From Steroidobacteraceae bacterium (GTDB taxonomy: Bacteria > Pseudomonadota > Gammaproteobacteria > Steroidobacterales > Steroidobacteraceae), in NCBI GenBank assembly GCA_019634895.1, contig JAHCAM010000006.1, positions 55,914 to 119,913 of the forward strand: a stretch of 64,000 nucleotides of DNA, read 5' to 3'. The translations under genes were made by a program, and so were the position numbers. Below, piece by piece: positions 28,701 through 37,596 of this stretch; the first letter of the stretch is position 1, and every line of letters starts with the position of its first letter. A model generated the notes under the pieces. It saw nothing but the letters and a program-made list of their open reading frames with translations. It was not told the origin of the DNA and did not search any database.

Positions 28701-28795
28701 AGCAGCTTCATCGACAGCAGTCCGACCAGCACCACCGCCACGAAGCTCATGAGGGTGGTGACGGGCCGGCGCAGCGCAAAGCGCGTATGGATCAT
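25733..28795 (-). CDS. RND efflux permease (second of a pair)
   Basis: A 1020-residue hydrophobe/amphiphile efflux permease of the AcrB/MdtB-like family. RPVTTLMSFVAVVLVGLL is the first membrane helix. The TM4-TM6 region holds ILTMMGMMLAVGLLVDNAVVVTE, with the Asp proton-relay site near residue 400. The duplicated C-terminal set has ALFESLLYPLSIITS and MAMLGIMILIGVIVNIGIVL. Two large periplasmic porter domains lie between. The start is 3 nt after the stop of the first permease, so the two are translated together and may form a heterotrimer, as MdtB/MdtC do. The substrate is unknown, and no outer-membrane channel gene is present locally. Confidence 0.93.
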   Translation of the reverse strand: MIHTRFALRRPVTTLMSFVAVVLVGLLSMKLLPLELFPDIRFPGILVNIPFDGSTPEEVEQLITRPAEEAIATLSGIKEMRSTSSENGVEMIVFFEWGRDPAAVGFEVRTKLESIRHEFPPAANRILTRMFAAGDDRVVVVRISSQEDLSRQYEMLDRYLKKPIERLDGVARVSLEGVEPLELRILVDPVRLAAHGVDVARLRDALEGANFSISAGEVTGGQQRFLVRPIGEFRSIDDVRSFIVDGNVRLRDIADVRLVSPALTVGRHLNGRPGVGLDVFKATGANMVDVAERVMAVIEEAQKLPQLQGIDVIVLGNQAESIRSSLTDLRNAGLIGAALALIVLFAFLRDWRTTLIVSLAVPFSLLITLAAMFFLGLSLNILTMMGMMLAVGLLVDNAVVVTESIFRHRQANGADPVASTLAGVDEVGLAVLAGTLSTIIVFLPIVFGEESQISVFMVHVAVPIVIAMVASLLVAQTIIPTLTARFPAPPPIKAGSRFARLQDWYVRALDWLFHHKWKGLAFVALTVLSPIPLFATGLLKVDMFPQDASDRLQLPYHIEGTYPLARTEEAVTRVENYLEENKERFGIELVYSYYTPDDAASVIKLKPRDQLPLEPRELMKEIEKGLPEIIIGKPSFRFEDNQGGSGGFSMRLTGESTEQLIALSRTVVQRLRDVPGFDSVRTTAKAGEQEVQVIVDRDRAARLGLTAETVAQTLAAAMRGDRLKEFRAADREIQMRLAFRADDRQTLEDLVSTPLWLPDGTRSTLGAVANFRISQTERTIDRVDRLTSVVIEGIVSRDSSLDAVKKGVEAAMKDFPLPPGVAWKFGRSVQENDDTAATMQVNLLLAVALIFLVMAALFESLLYPLSIITSILFAVVGVFWGLTISGTPLTFMAMLGIMILIGVIVNIGIVLIAHVIDLRRAGLDRQTAILEAARHRLRPILMTSLTTLLAMLPIALGDTQIGGDGPAYYPMARALMSGLLFGSVTSLFFVPLFYVWLDDLNNWRMRIRLYARGGAAAAGA

Positions 28796-28798
28796 GGC

Positions 28799-31700
28799 TC
28801 AGCCTCCGGCGCGGGCCGGTGCAGCGCTGGAGCTTAATCCGGCCGAGGCGGCCGGGAAATGCTTGCGGTCGAGCAGTGAGTAGACGACCGGAATCACGAG
28901 CAGCGTGAAGAAGCTGGCGATCGCGACGCCGCCGATCACGGTGACGGCCATCGGCTGGCGGATCTCGGCGCCTTCGCCGAGCCCGAGCGCCATCGGCAGC
29001 AGGCCGAGGATGGTCGTCAGCTTGGTGATGATGATCGGGCGCAGGCGCAGCCGGCCCGCCTCCATGATCGCCTCGTGCTTGCCGAGCCCGCGCTCGCGCG
29101 CCTGGTTGACGGCGTCGATCAGCACGATCGACTGGTTGACCACGATGCCCGCCAGCATGATCAGGCCGATGTAGGCGACCACGTTGACCGTCGTGCCCGT
29201 CAGGTACATCGCCCAGACCGAACCGGTCAGCGCCAGCGGGATGGTGAGCAGGATCACGAACGGGTGCAGCAGCGACTCGAACTGCGAGGCCATGACCAGG
29301 TAGACGAGGAACACGGCCAGCAGCATCGCGAACTGCAGCGAGCGGAAGGAATCCTTCATGTCGTCGCTCTGGCCGCTGACGCTGGCGGTGGTGCCGACCG
29401 GCATCTCGATGCCGGCGACGATCCGCTCGAGCTCGGCCACTGCGCTGCCCAGGTCGCCGGAGGAAAGGTTCGCGGTCACCACCGCCACCCGCTGCTGGCG
29501 GATGCGGCGGATCTCCGCCGGGCCGGTGGCGACGGTGACCTCGGCGACCGCGGACAGCGGCAGCGGCCTGCTGCTGCCGGGGTTCACGATCAGCGAGCGG
29601 ATCTCCTCGACCGAGGAGGCGCGCGTGTCCACGCTGCGCACCAGCACGTCGATCTTCTTCTCGCGGAGCTTGTAGCGGGTCGCGACGTTGCCGCGTACCG
29701 ACGAGACGACGCGGTCCGCGAGCTCGCGCACGGTCAGGCCGAGCTGGGCCGCGCGCTCCTGGTTGAACACGATCTGGATCTCCGGATTGCCGGCCTCGAC
29801 CGTGGACTTGATGTCGCTGAAGGTCGGGCTCGCCTGCATGGCGAGGCGCACCTGGTCCGCGACCTGGCGCAGCCGGTCGAGGTCGTAGCCGGTGACGGTG
29901 ACCTCGAGCGGCGAGGCGAAGCTGAACAGCGCCGGGCGGCTGAACTGGTACTGCACGCCGGCGAGCGAGTCGAAGCGCCGGCGCAGCTCCCCGACGACGC
30001 GGGCCTCGTCGCCGGCGTCGGCGCCCGGCTCGAGCGTCACGGACAGGCGGCCCGTGTTCTCGCCGGCGTCGGTCGGGCTCGCGTCGAGGCGGTTGCCGGT
30101 GCCGGTGACCGCGTAGGTGAGGGCGATGCCCTCCGGCTCCATGGCGAACCGTTGCGCGGCGGCCATGGCCCGGTCGGTCTGCTCGAGCGGCGTGCCCGGA
30201 GCGAGGCGCAGGTCGGCGATGAACTCGCCCTGGGACAGCTGCGGGATCAGCTCGCTGCCGAGGCGCGGAACCAGCGCCGCCGTCGCCAGCAGCACCGCGA
30301 GCGCGATCGCCATCACCCGCCCGCGGTGCGCGAGCGACCAGGCCAGCGTCGGCTGGTAGGCGCGGGCGAGCAGCGAGAATCCCGACTGGGTCCAGCGCGC
30401 GGGCCAGGACAGGAGCCAGGCGAAGCCGCGCGACACCAGGCCGGTCAGCCGGCGCACCGCGGCCGAGCTGAGGCCGATCGCGCGGCCGACGCGCCCCGGC
30501 GGCCGCTCCGGCTCGGGCGGCAGCTGCGCGGCCTTGCCGGCCGCGAGCATCGGCACCAGCGTCAGTGCGACGACCAGCGAGAACACCAGCGCGAAGCTGA
30601 CGGTCAGGGCCTGGTCCCGGAACAGCTGGCCGGCGATGCCGGTGATGAACACCATCGGGAAGAACACGGCGACCGAGGTCAGCGTGGCGGCGATGATCGC
30701 CGTGCCCACCTCGCTGGTGCCGACCCGCGCGGCGTCGACGCGGGACCGGCCTTCCTCGCGGTGCCGGACCACGTTCTCGAGCACGACCACGGCGTTGTCC
30801 ACCAGCATGCCGACGGCGAGCGCGATGCCGCCGAGCGACATGATGTTGAGCGACAGCTCGAACAGGTGCATCAGCATGAAGGTGCCGATCACCGAGACCG
30901 GGATCGCGAGGCCGATGATCAGCGTCGAGCGGGCGTCGCGCAGGAACAGGTACAGCACCAGGATGGCGAGCAGGCCGCCGATGATCGCGGCGTCGCGCAC
31001 CTCGCTGATCGCGGAGGAGATGAAGCGCGACTGGTCATAGACCAGCCTGAGCTCGCTGCCCGCCGGCAGCGACTTGCCGAGCTGCTCGATCCGCGCGCGC
31101 AGGCCGTCGGCCAGCTGCACCGTGTTCGCGTCCCCTTCCTTGTAGATGGCGAGTTCGACCGACTCGCGGCCGTCGAGCCGGGTGATCGCCTCGCGGTCCT
31201 TGTAGCCGCTGGTGACGGTGGCGACGTCGCGCAGGTAGACCGGCTTGCCGTCCACGTTGGCGACGATCGAGTCCGCCATCTCGCGCACGGTGGTGAACTC
31301 GTTCAGCGTTCGCACCAGGAAGCGCTGCGTGCCCTGCTCGAGCCGCCCGCCGGAGAGGTTGACGTTTTCCTCGCGCAGGCGCCGGGCGACGTGCTCGATC
31401 GACAGGTTGAGCTGGGCCAGCCTGCCCTGGTCCACGAAGACCTGGATCTCGTCCTCGTAGCCGCCGCTGACCTTGACCGCCGCCGACCCGTCCACCGACT
31501 CCAGGTCCGGCTTCAGCCGGTCGTCGGCGAAGCGCCGCAGCGACTTCAGGCGCTCGACGGTGCCGGCTTCCTGCGCGCTCGATCTCGCGAATTCGTCGGT
31601 ATCCACGAACGCCAGCCGCATGACCGGCTCGGTCGAGGGATCGAAGCGCAGCAGGATCGGCCGGCTGGCCTCGATCGGCAGCTGCAGCAGGTCGATCTTC

Positions 31701-32029
31701 TCGCGCACGTCGATGCCCGCCAGGTCCATGTCCGTGCCCCAGGCGAACTCGAGGATCACGTCGGCCTGGCCGGCGCGCGAGACCGAGCGCACCTCGCGGA
31801 CGTTGCGGATGATGCCGACCGATTCCTCGATCGGGCGCGCGATCAGCGTCTCGAGCTCGAGCGGCGCGGCACCGGGCAGGTCGGTGCGCACCGTCAGCGT
31901 CGGATACGAGAGGTCGGGCAGCAGGTTCAGCTTGAGGCGCGACAGCGACACGAAACCGAACAGGACCACGGCCACCGTCACCATGAGGATGGTGACGCGC
32001 CGCCGCGTGGCGAATTCGACGATCCGCAT
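28799..32029 (-). CDS. RND efflux permease (first of a pair)
   Basis: A 1076-residue RND permease. The N-terminus EFATRRRVTILMVTVAVVLF is the first helix. MSLGGIALAVGMLVDNAVVVLENVVRHRE is the TM4 relay region with Asp (written here for its position near residue 400). The C-terminal half ends VAYIGLIMLAGIVVNQSIVLIDAVNQARE. It is longer than its partner because of a cytoplasmic stretch near residues 500-540 (Pro/Arg-rich). It lies 15 nt after the adaptor gene. Proton-driven export of drugs, detergents or lipids is inferred from the family. Confidence 0.93.
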   Translation of the reverse strand: MRIVEFATRRRVTILMVTVAVVLFGFVSLSRLKLNLLPDLSYPTLTVRTDLPGAAPLELETLIARPIEESVGIIRNVREVRSVSRAGQADVILEFAWGTDMDLAGIDVREKIDLLQLPIEASRPILLRFDPSTEPVMRLAFVDTDEFARSSAQEAGTVERLKSLRRFADDRLKPDLESVDGSAAVKVSGGYEDEIQVFVDQGRLAQLNLSIEHVARRLREENVNLSGGRLEQGTQRFLVRTLNEFTTVREMADSIVANVDGKPVYLRDVATVTSGYKDREAITRLDGRESVELAIYKEGDANTVQLADGLRARIEQLGKSLPAGSELRLVYDQSRFISSAISEVRDAAIIGGLLAILVLYLFLRDARSTLIIGLAIPVSVIGTFMLMHLFELSLNIMSLGGIALAVGMLVDNAVVVLENVVRHREEGRSRVDAARVGTSEVGTAIIAATLTSVAVFFPMVFITGIAGQLFRDQALTVSFALVFSLVVALTLVPMLAAGKAAQLPPEPERPPGRVGRAIGLSSAAVRRLTGLVSRGFAWLLSWPARWTQSGFSLLARAYQPTLAWSLAHRGRVMAIALAVLLATAALVPRLGSELIPQLSQGEFIADLRLAPGTPLEQTDRAMAAAQRFAMEPEGIALTYAVTGTGNRLDASPTDAGENTGRLSVTLEPGADAGDEARVVGELRRRFDSLAGVQYQFSRPALFSFASPLEVTVTGYDLDRLRQVADQVRLAMQASPTFSDIKSTVEAGNPEIQIVFNQERAAQLGLTVRELADRVVSSVRGNVATRYKLREKKIDVLVRSVDTRASSVEEIRSLIVNPGSSRPLPLSAVAEVTVATGPAEIRRIRQQRVAVVTANLSSGDLGSAVAELERIVAGIEMPVGTTASVSGQSDDMKDSFRSLQFAMLLAVFLVYLVMASQFESLLHPFVILLTIPLALTGSVWAMYLTGTTVNVVAYIGLIMLAGIVVNQSIVLIDAVNQARERGLGKHEAIMEAGRLRLRPIIITKLTTILGLLPMALGLGEGAEIRQPMAVTVIGGVAIASFFTLLVIPVVYSLLDRKHFPAASAGLSSSAAPARAGG

Positions 32030-32044
32030 GGCGCGCTGCCGGGC

Positions 32045-33214
32045 TCAGCCGGCCGCGGCCGCGGCCGGCTGCTGCCGGGCCGCCGGGCGCGCGGGCGTGT
32101 TGACGATGCGCACCGCGGCGCCGGGCTTGACCGCCCCCTGGCCGACGACCACGACCTGCTCGCCGTCCCCGAGGCCCGAGACCACCTCGACCATGGCCCC
32201 GTTCGAGAGGCCGAGTTCGACTGCGCGCTCGGTCGCCTTGCCGTCCTGCACCACGAACACCTTGGGCGGGCCGTCGCCGTCGAGCAGCGCCGTGCGCGGG
32301 ATCTGCAGTGCATCGGACTTGCGCTCGTACACGATGGCGACGCGCGCGAACATGCCGGGACGCAGCAGGCCGCCGGTGTCGGTTACGCGCACCCGCACCG
32401 GGAAGGTCGCGGTCCGCGCGTCGATATAGGGGCTGATCAGCGCGATCTGTCCCTGGAAAGTCCGTCCGGGAACCGCGTCGAACGAGAGTTCCGCGACCTG
32501 GCCGACCGAGAGCTTCGCCAGTTCGCGCTCCGGTACGTTGACGCGCAGGATCAGCGAGTCGAGGTCCTCGACCACGAACAGCGACGAGTCCGCGCTCTCG
32601 ATGACGCCGCCCACGGGCGTCACGGTGTTGCCGACCTTCACCACGTCGAGCCGCTGCGTGACGGTGCCCGCGATCGGCGAGCGGATGTCGGCGTACGACA
32701 GCTGCAGGCGCGCGAGATCCCAGTTGGCTTTCGCCGCCTCGAGCTCGTACTTGAGGTTGTCGATCGCGGTGGCGCTGACCAGGCCCTTCTGCTGCAGCTC
32801 CAGGTTGCGCGCGTAGTCGCGCTCGAGCTTGCGCATGGTCGCCTCGTAGAGCGCGACCTCGAGCCGCGTCTGGTCGCCGTCGAGGCGCGCGAGCACCTGT
32901 CCTTCGCGCACGCGCTGGCCTTCGTCGGCGAGCACGGCGCGGATTTCGCCCTTGACCTTCGGCATTACGAAGGCCTTGCGCTCGGACTCGATCGGCGCAG
33001 TGCCGGTGTAGATCGCGGCCATCTCGGCGCGCCGCGTGGCGGCCACTTCGACCGGAACCGCGGGCACCTCGTCCTTGGCGTCCTTGCCGGCGCTGTCGCC
33101 GTTGGCCTTGCCGCAGGCAGCCAGCAGCAGGCCTGCCGCGAGCAACAGGGCGCCCAGGGCCAGGCTGCGGTGGATGGAGGGGAGGGTCGCGGTGCGGGTT
33201 CTGGTGCGGTCCAC
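32045..33214 (-). CDS. RND efflux periplasmic adaptor (membrane fusion) lipoprotein
   Basis: A 389-residue HlyD/AcrA-type adaptor. The signal [20 protein letters not shown] gives a canonical LAAC lipobox. The biotinyl-lipoyl half-motifs are GEIRAVLADEGQRVREGQVLARLD and SPIAGTVTQRLDVVKVGNTV, flanking a coiled-coil hairpin (about residues 105-150). A beta-barrel and membrane-proximal domain follow, and the tail is Ala/Pro-rich. The GTG at 33214 is chosen because AGGAG lies 7 nt upstream; a TTG at 33235 would extend it by 7 residues. It is first in the three-gene efflux operon. Confidence 0.92.
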   Translation of the reverse strand: MDRTRTRTATLPSIHRSLALGALLLAAGLLLAACGKANGDSAGKDAKDEVPAVPVEVAATRRAEMAAIYTGTAPIESERKAFVMPKVKGEIRAVLADEGQRVREGQVLARLDGDQTRLEVALYEATMRKLERDYARNLELQQKGLVSATAIDNLKYELEAAKANWDLARLQLSYADIRSPIAGTVTQRLDVVKVGNTVTPVGGVIESADSSLFVVEDLDSLILRVNVPERELAKLSVGQVAELSFDAVPGRTFQGQIALISPYIDARTATFPVRVRVTDTGGLLRPGMFARVAIVYERKSDALQIPRTALLDGDGPPKVFVVQDGKATERAVELGLSNGAMVEVVSGLGDGEQVVVVGQGAVKPGAAVRIVNTPARPAARQQPAAAAAG

Positions 33215-33244
33215 GGTCGGGCTCCTGCCGATCAACTGAGGCGT

Positions 33245-33282
33245 ATGTTACGGTCTCATAGTGTTGTAGTCAAGTATAACAC
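33245..33282 (-). promoter_or_regulatory. Efflux operon promoter with overlapping palindromic operator
   Basis: On the minus strand TTGACT (complement of 33268-33273) and TAACAT (complement of 33245-33250) are spaced by 17 bp, a good sigma70 promoter 31 nt upstream of the adaptor start. A 22-bp palindrome, GTGTTGTA-GTCAAG-TATAACAC (33261-33282), with one mismatched position pair, covers the -35. TetR- or MarR-type repressors of efflux pumps bind such sites. No regulator gene is adjacent, so it would act from elsewhere. Confidence 0.65.
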
Positions 33283-33352
33283 CAGTTGGACGCTAGATTA
33301 TGTAACTAGCTGAATAGAAAGAAATATCTGGTGAATATTCGGAGGCGAGGCT

Positions 33353-35449
33353 TCAGCCGAGGCGCGACGGCTCGGCTGTCTTCGGCAGCTCGGCCGCATC
33401 GGCAGCGATCTCGACGGCCTCGTCGAGCACCGCGTCAGGCGCCTCGGCGCCATCCAGCGCGCCGATGTCCGCCAGCGGCGCGATGCCGCGCGCCGCACGC
33501 CGTGCGTTCTCACGCGCCAGGCGCTCGGTGTCCATGGCGTCGCGCTCGGCGCGGCGCTGCGCGAGGTTCAGCGATACTTCACGCTGGCTGCGCAGGCGCT
33601 CGAGCGCCTCGACGTCGGCCATCAGCGCGATGAAGTCCGGATTGCCGGCGATGCGCTGTTCATGCACCTTGGACAGCAGCGAGACCGCGGGCGCCTCACC
33701 TGGCTGCGGGGTGAAGCGCGCCGCGTTGATGCGGTCCCAGGGGAGCGCGCTGCCGCGCGTGCTTTCGCCGACGTCCGCCGTGGAGAGCAACGACGGCAGC
33801 GGGATGTCCGGCTCGACGCCGCGGTGCTGCGTGCTGTCGCCGGTGACCCGGTAGTACTTGCCGATCGTCACCGTCAGCTGCCCGAAGCCGGCCTTGGGCC
33901 CGAGTGCGTAGCGGTCCAGCGGGTAGAGGTTCTGCACCGAGCCCTTGCCGTAGGTCTGCTGCCCGACCACCAGCCCGCGCCGGTAGTCCTGGATCGCACC
34001 GGCGAAGATCTCGGAGGCCGAGGCGCTCGCGCGGTTGACCAGCACCACCAGCGGGCCGCTCCAGGCGACGCCCGGTTCCGGATCGTCCAGCACCTCGATG
34101 CGCCCGCCGGTCTCGCGCAGCTGCACCACCGGGCCGCGCTCCACGAACAGCCCGACCAGTCCGGTAGCCTCGGAAAGGTGGCCGCCGCCGTTGTCGCGCA
34201 GGTCCACGACCAGCGAATCGACGCCCTCGGCGCGCAGCTCCTCGATCAGGCGCCGGACGTCGCGCGTGGTGCTGCGGTATTCCGGCTCGCCGGCGACGCG
34301 GGCCTGGAAGTCCTGGTAGAAGCTCGGCACCGAGATGACGCCGACCTTGAGTTCGCGCTCGCCGCGCTTGAGCGTGTGCGTCTCCTTCTTCGCCGCCTGC
34401 GCCTCGAGCGTGATCTTCGAGCGCCTGAGCGCCACCTGGGCTTCCGGCGAGCCCGGGTTGGCGCCGGCACGGAGGATCTGCAGCCGCACGGTGGAATTCA
34501 CCGGCCCGCGGATCAGCTGCACCACGTCGTCCAGGCGCCAGCCAACCACGTCGGTCAGCGCCCCGGATTCGCCCTGGCCGACGGCCGTGATGCGGTCCCC
34601 GACCTTGATGTCTGCCGATGCCGCCGCGGCGCCGCCCGGCAGCACGTTCATGATCGTGACGTGGTCGTCGACCAGCTGCAGCGACGCGCCGATGCCCTCG
34701 TAGGACAGGCTCATCGCGATGTTGTATTCCTCCGAATTGCGCGGCGACAGGTAGTTCGAATGCGGGTCGTAGACGTGCGAGTACGCATTCATGAAGGTCT
34801 CGAACACGTCGTCGGCGGTGATCTGCTCGACGCGCTTGGCCACGCGCTCATAGCGCTTGCGCAGGATGTCGGCGGCCTCGGGCCAGGTCTTGCCCGCCAG
34901 CACCAGCGACAGCGCGTCGTTCTTGACGCGCTTGCGCCACAGTTCCTTCAGCTCCGATTCCGAGCCGGGCCAGCCGAGTTCGCTGCGGTCGAAGCGGAAC
35001 GACTCGTCCAGCGTGAAGTCGGGCTCCTGGTCGAGCAGGGAAATGGCGTGGCGCAGGACCTCGCGATTGCGCTCGCGATAGCGCGCGAAGATCTCGAACG
35101 CCGGGCCGGCATCCGCAGCGCCGATTGCATCGTCGAGCCGGAAGCGCAGGCGCTCGAATTCCGCGATGTCCGCGGCGAGCAGGTAGCTGCGGCTGCCATC
35201 CAGCGCCTCGAGGTAGCGATCGTAGATCAGCGACGACAGCTCGTCGTCCAGCGCGGCCTGCCGGTAATGCTGGCGCTCGACGACTTCCGACACCAGGCGC
35301 ATCACGCGCCGGTGGCGGTCGCTCGGCACGAGGTCGCCCGAGGCCGCGAGCGCGGGAGCGAGCGCCGCGCGCGGTGCGCCCGAACCGATGAGCGCGAGCA
35401 CGCAGGCCGCCGCCAGCGCCGCAATGACGAAGCGCAACCTGGGCGTCAT
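33353..35449 (-). CDS. prc: Carboxy-terminal processing (tail-specific) protease
   Basis: A 698-residue periplasmic serine protease of the S41 family. A signal peptide/anchor (FVIAALAAACVLALIGSGAP, residues 6-25) precedes an N-terminal helical domain. The PDZ domain includes GIGASLQLVDDHVTIMNVLPGGAA. The catalytic core contains VDLRDNGGGHLSEATGL, then NRASASASEIFAGAIQDY with the nucleophilic Ser, and GQQTYGKGSVQ with the Lys general base. It trims unstructured C-termini, including ssrA-tagged periplasmic proteins. The ATG at 35449 has GAGG upstream; 35473 is an alternative that adds 8 residues. Confidence 0.95.
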   Translation of the reverse strand: MTPRLRFVIAALAAACVLALIGSGAPRAALAPALAASGDLVPSDRHRRVMRLVSEVVERQHYRQAALDDELSSLIYDRYLEALDGSRSYLLAADIAEFERLRFRLDDAIGAADAGPAFEIFARYRERNREVLRHAISLLDQEPDFTLDESFRFDRSELGWPGSESELKELWRKRVKNDALSLVLAGKTWPEAADILRKRYERVAKRVEQITADDVFETFMNAYSHVYDPHSNYLSPRNSEEYNIAMSLSYEGIGASLQLVDDHVTIMNVLPGGAAAASADIKVGDRITAVGQGESGALTDVVGWRLDDVVQLIRGPVNSTVRLQILRAGANPGSPEAQVALRRSKITLEAQAAKKETHTLKRGERELKVGVISVPSFYQDFQARVAGEPEYRSTTRDVRRLIEELRAEGVDSLVVDLRDNGGGHLSEATGLVGLFVERGPVVQLRETGGRIEVLDDPEPGVAWSGPLVVLVNRASASASEIFAGAIQDYRRGLVVGQQTYGKGSVQNLYPLDRYALGPKAGFGQLTVTIGKYYRVTGDSTQHRGVEPDIPLPSLLSTADVGESTRGSALPWDRINAARFTPQPGEAPAVSLLSKVHEQRIAGNPDFIALMADVEALERLRSQREVSLNLAQRRAERDAMDTERLARENARRAARGIAPLADIGALDGAEAPDAVLDEAVEIAADAAELPKTAEPSRLG

Positions 35450-35588
35450 CGGCGACCTCAACCCGGCTTGCATCGGCTGTTACACTCCATTCGCGGCCCG
35501 TACGGGGCCCAAGTGATTGATTACAGGCTAGGGGCGACAGGCTCGCGGTTCAAGTGCCCGCGTCACGCCCCCCGGAGGGGTCGCCCTG

Positions 35589-35885
35589 GTGAGTCCGCTC
35601 GGCTTCCTGACCGGCGTCGTGCTGGGTTCGGCTGCCTCGATCGCGCTGGTGCTGGCCATGGTGGTTGTCATATTCGCCCTGGGTGCCGGCGGCCAGCCCG
35701 ACGTGGTCCGCGAATACCCGGGTCTGCTGGCGGCGTCGGGGCTGTTCGGGCTGCTGGCCGCTGCCGCCGCGCTGGCCTTCATCGGGCTGCAGCGCCACCG
35801 TCCATGGCGGTGGCTGGCGCAAGGCGCCATGTGGCTCGCGCTCCTGTCCGTCGCCCTGTACTACTGGCCCGCCTCGAATTTATGA
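35589..35885 (+). CDS. Small integral membrane protein, unknown function
   Basis: A 98-residue protein predicted from a GTG start with GGAGGGG upstream. Hydrophobic segments lie at about residues 6-32, 46-65 and 76-94, so three membrane helices. There is no recognisable motif. It lies between prc (divergent, 139 nt away) and the M28 peptidase gene, whose start follows after 25 nt. Confidence 0.65.
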   Translation: MSPLGFLTGVVLGSAASIALVLAMVVVIFALGAGGQPDVVREYPGLLAASGLFGLLAAAAALAFIGLQRHRPWRWLAQGAMWLALLSVALYYWPASNL

Positions 35886-35910
35886 CTCCAGCACATCCGC
35901 GAGGGTTCCC

Positions 35911-37590
35911 ATGATGCATACCGGCGTTCCTTTCCGGGCCCTGTTGGTCGCGGCCATCGCGGCGGTCGTCGCGCTGGCCGGCTGCAATGCCGCCGACAAG
36001 GCGCTGCAGCAGGCAGCGGCCGCGATCGACGAGGCTTCGTACCGGGCCCACGTCGCGGCGCTCGCGGCCGACGACATGCAGGGCCGCGCGCCGGGCACGC
36101 CCGGGGAGCAGCGCACGGTCGAGTACCTGGAGCAGCAGTTCCTGGAGCTCGGACTGCAGCCGGCGGCCGGCGGCAGCTTCCGCCAGGAGGTGCCGCTGGT
36201 CGAGATCACGGCCTCGGAGCCGCGCCTGTCATTCCACCGCGGCGCTGGCGGGATGACGCTCGCCTTCGGCGACGACATGGTCATCGGCACGCGCCGCGTG
36301 CAGCCGGAGGCGGCCATCGATGGCAGCGAGGTCGTCTTCGTCGGCTATGGCATCGTGGCGCCGGAATACGACTGGAACGACTACGCCGGCCTCGACATGC
36401 GCGGCAAGACCGCGCTGATCCTGGTCAATGACCCGGGATTCGTCACCGGCGAGGAAGCGCTGTTCCGCGGCAAGGCCATGACCTACCACGGGCGCTGGAC
36501 CTACAAGTTCGAGGAAGCGGCGCGCCAGGGCGCGGCGGCGGCGATCATCGTGCACGACACCGCACCGGCCGCTTACGGCTGGCACGTCGTGCGCAACGGC
36601 TGGAGCGGGCCGCAACTTTACGCCGAGTCCCCCGACGGCAATGCCGGGCGCACCGTGCTCGAAGGCTGGATCACCAAGGATCGCGCGCGCCAGCTGATGG
36701 AAATCGCGGGCCAGGACCTGGATGCCCTGTCGGCGGCGGCCGTGCAGCGCGGATTCAGGCCGGTGCCGCTCGGCGTCACCGCGACCGGCGGCGTGAAGAA
36801 CTCGATCCGACGCACCAGTTCGCCGAACCTGGCGGCGGTGATGCCGGGCAAGGAGCGGCCCGGCGAGTACGTGATCTACATGGGGCACTGGGACCACCTG
36901 GGGGTCGCGGAGTCGGGGGAGGGCGACCTCATCTACAACGGTGCGGTGGACAACGCCACCGGCATCGCCGCGCTGCTGGCGATCGCGCGCGGCTACCGCG
37001 AACTGCTGCCGGGGCCGGGCCGCTCCGTCATGTTCCTGGCGGTCACGGCCGAGGAGTCCGGACTGATCGGCTCGGAGCACTACGCCGCGCACCCGCTGGT
37101 GCCGCTGGAAAGGACCGCGGCCGTGATCAACATCGACGCCCTGTACCCGATAGGCCGCGCGAGGGACGTGGAGGTGATCGGCTTCGGCGCCTCGCAGCTC
37201 GAGGACCTGCTGGCGGCGGCCGCCAAGGGCCAGGGCCGGACGCTGACCCCCGATCGCAAGTCCGAGGCCGGTTATTTCTATCGCTCGGATCACTTCAACT
37301 TTGCCAAGGCCGGCGTGCCGGCGCTGTACATCAAGTCCGGTGCCGTACTGCGAGAGGGCGGGGAGGCGGCCGGCGTCGCCTGGCAGGAGCAGTACGTCGC
37401 CGAGCGCTACCACAAGCCGAACGACCAGTACCAGGAGTCCTGGGACGTCGCCGGCTCGATCGAAGACCTGCGGCTGCTGTTCGAGGTCGGCGCGCGCGTA
37501 GCCAATTCCGGCAGCTGGCCGGAATGGTACGAGGGCAACGAGTTCAAGGCGGCGCGCGACGCCAGCGCGGCCAGCCGCCCGGCGAAATAG
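35911..37590 (+). CDS. M28 family zinc metallopeptidase (lipoprotein)
   Basis: A 559-residue secreted aminopeptidase-like enzyme. The signal AAIAAVVALAGC gives a lipobox cysteine near residue 25. A PA-type insert (about 120-290) includes RGKTALILVNDPGF. The M28 core shows MGHWDHLG (zinc His/Asp), NGAVDNATGIAALL (bridging Asp), VTAEESGLIGSEHYA (catalytic Glu and zinc ligand), and YFYRSDHFNFAKAGVPAL (last His ligand). It probably releases N-terminal residues from peptides in the periplasm. The ATG at 35911 has GAGGG at proper spacing. Confidence 0.93.
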   Translation: MMHTGVPFRALLVAAIAAVVALAGCNAADKALQQAAAAIDEASYRAHVAALAADDMQGRAPGTPGEQRTVEYLEQQFLELGLQPAAGGSFRQEVPLVEITASEPRLSFHRGAGGMTLAFGDDMVIGTRRVQPEAAIDGSEVVFVGYGIVAPEYDWNDYAGLDMRGKTALILVNDPGFVTGEEALFRGKAMTYHGRWTYKFEEAARQGAAAAIIVHDTAPAAYGWHVVRNGWSGPQLYAESPDGNAGRTVLEGWITKDRARQLMEIAGQDLDALSAAAVQRGFRPVPLGVTATGGVKNSIRRTSSPNLAAVMPGKERPGEYVIYMGHWDHLGVAESGEGDLIYNGAVDNATGIAALLAIARGYRELLPGPGRSVMFLAVTAEESGLIGSEHYAAHPLVPLERTAAVINIDALYPIGRARDVEVIGFGASQLEDLLAAAAKGQGRTLTPDRKSEAGYFYRSDHFNFAKAGVPALYIKSGAVLREGGEAAGVAWQEQYVAERYHKPNDQYQESWDVAGSIEDLRLLFEVGARVANSGSWPEWYEGNEFKAARDASAASRPAK

Positions 37591-37596
37591 GGCGGC

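Noticed and set aside
29075..33313. A 1412-codon open frame on the plus strand
   Set aside because: It is antisense to the RND permeases and adaptor, is rich in Arg/His/Asp/Val without any domain, and results from the GC-rich codon pattern of the real genes.
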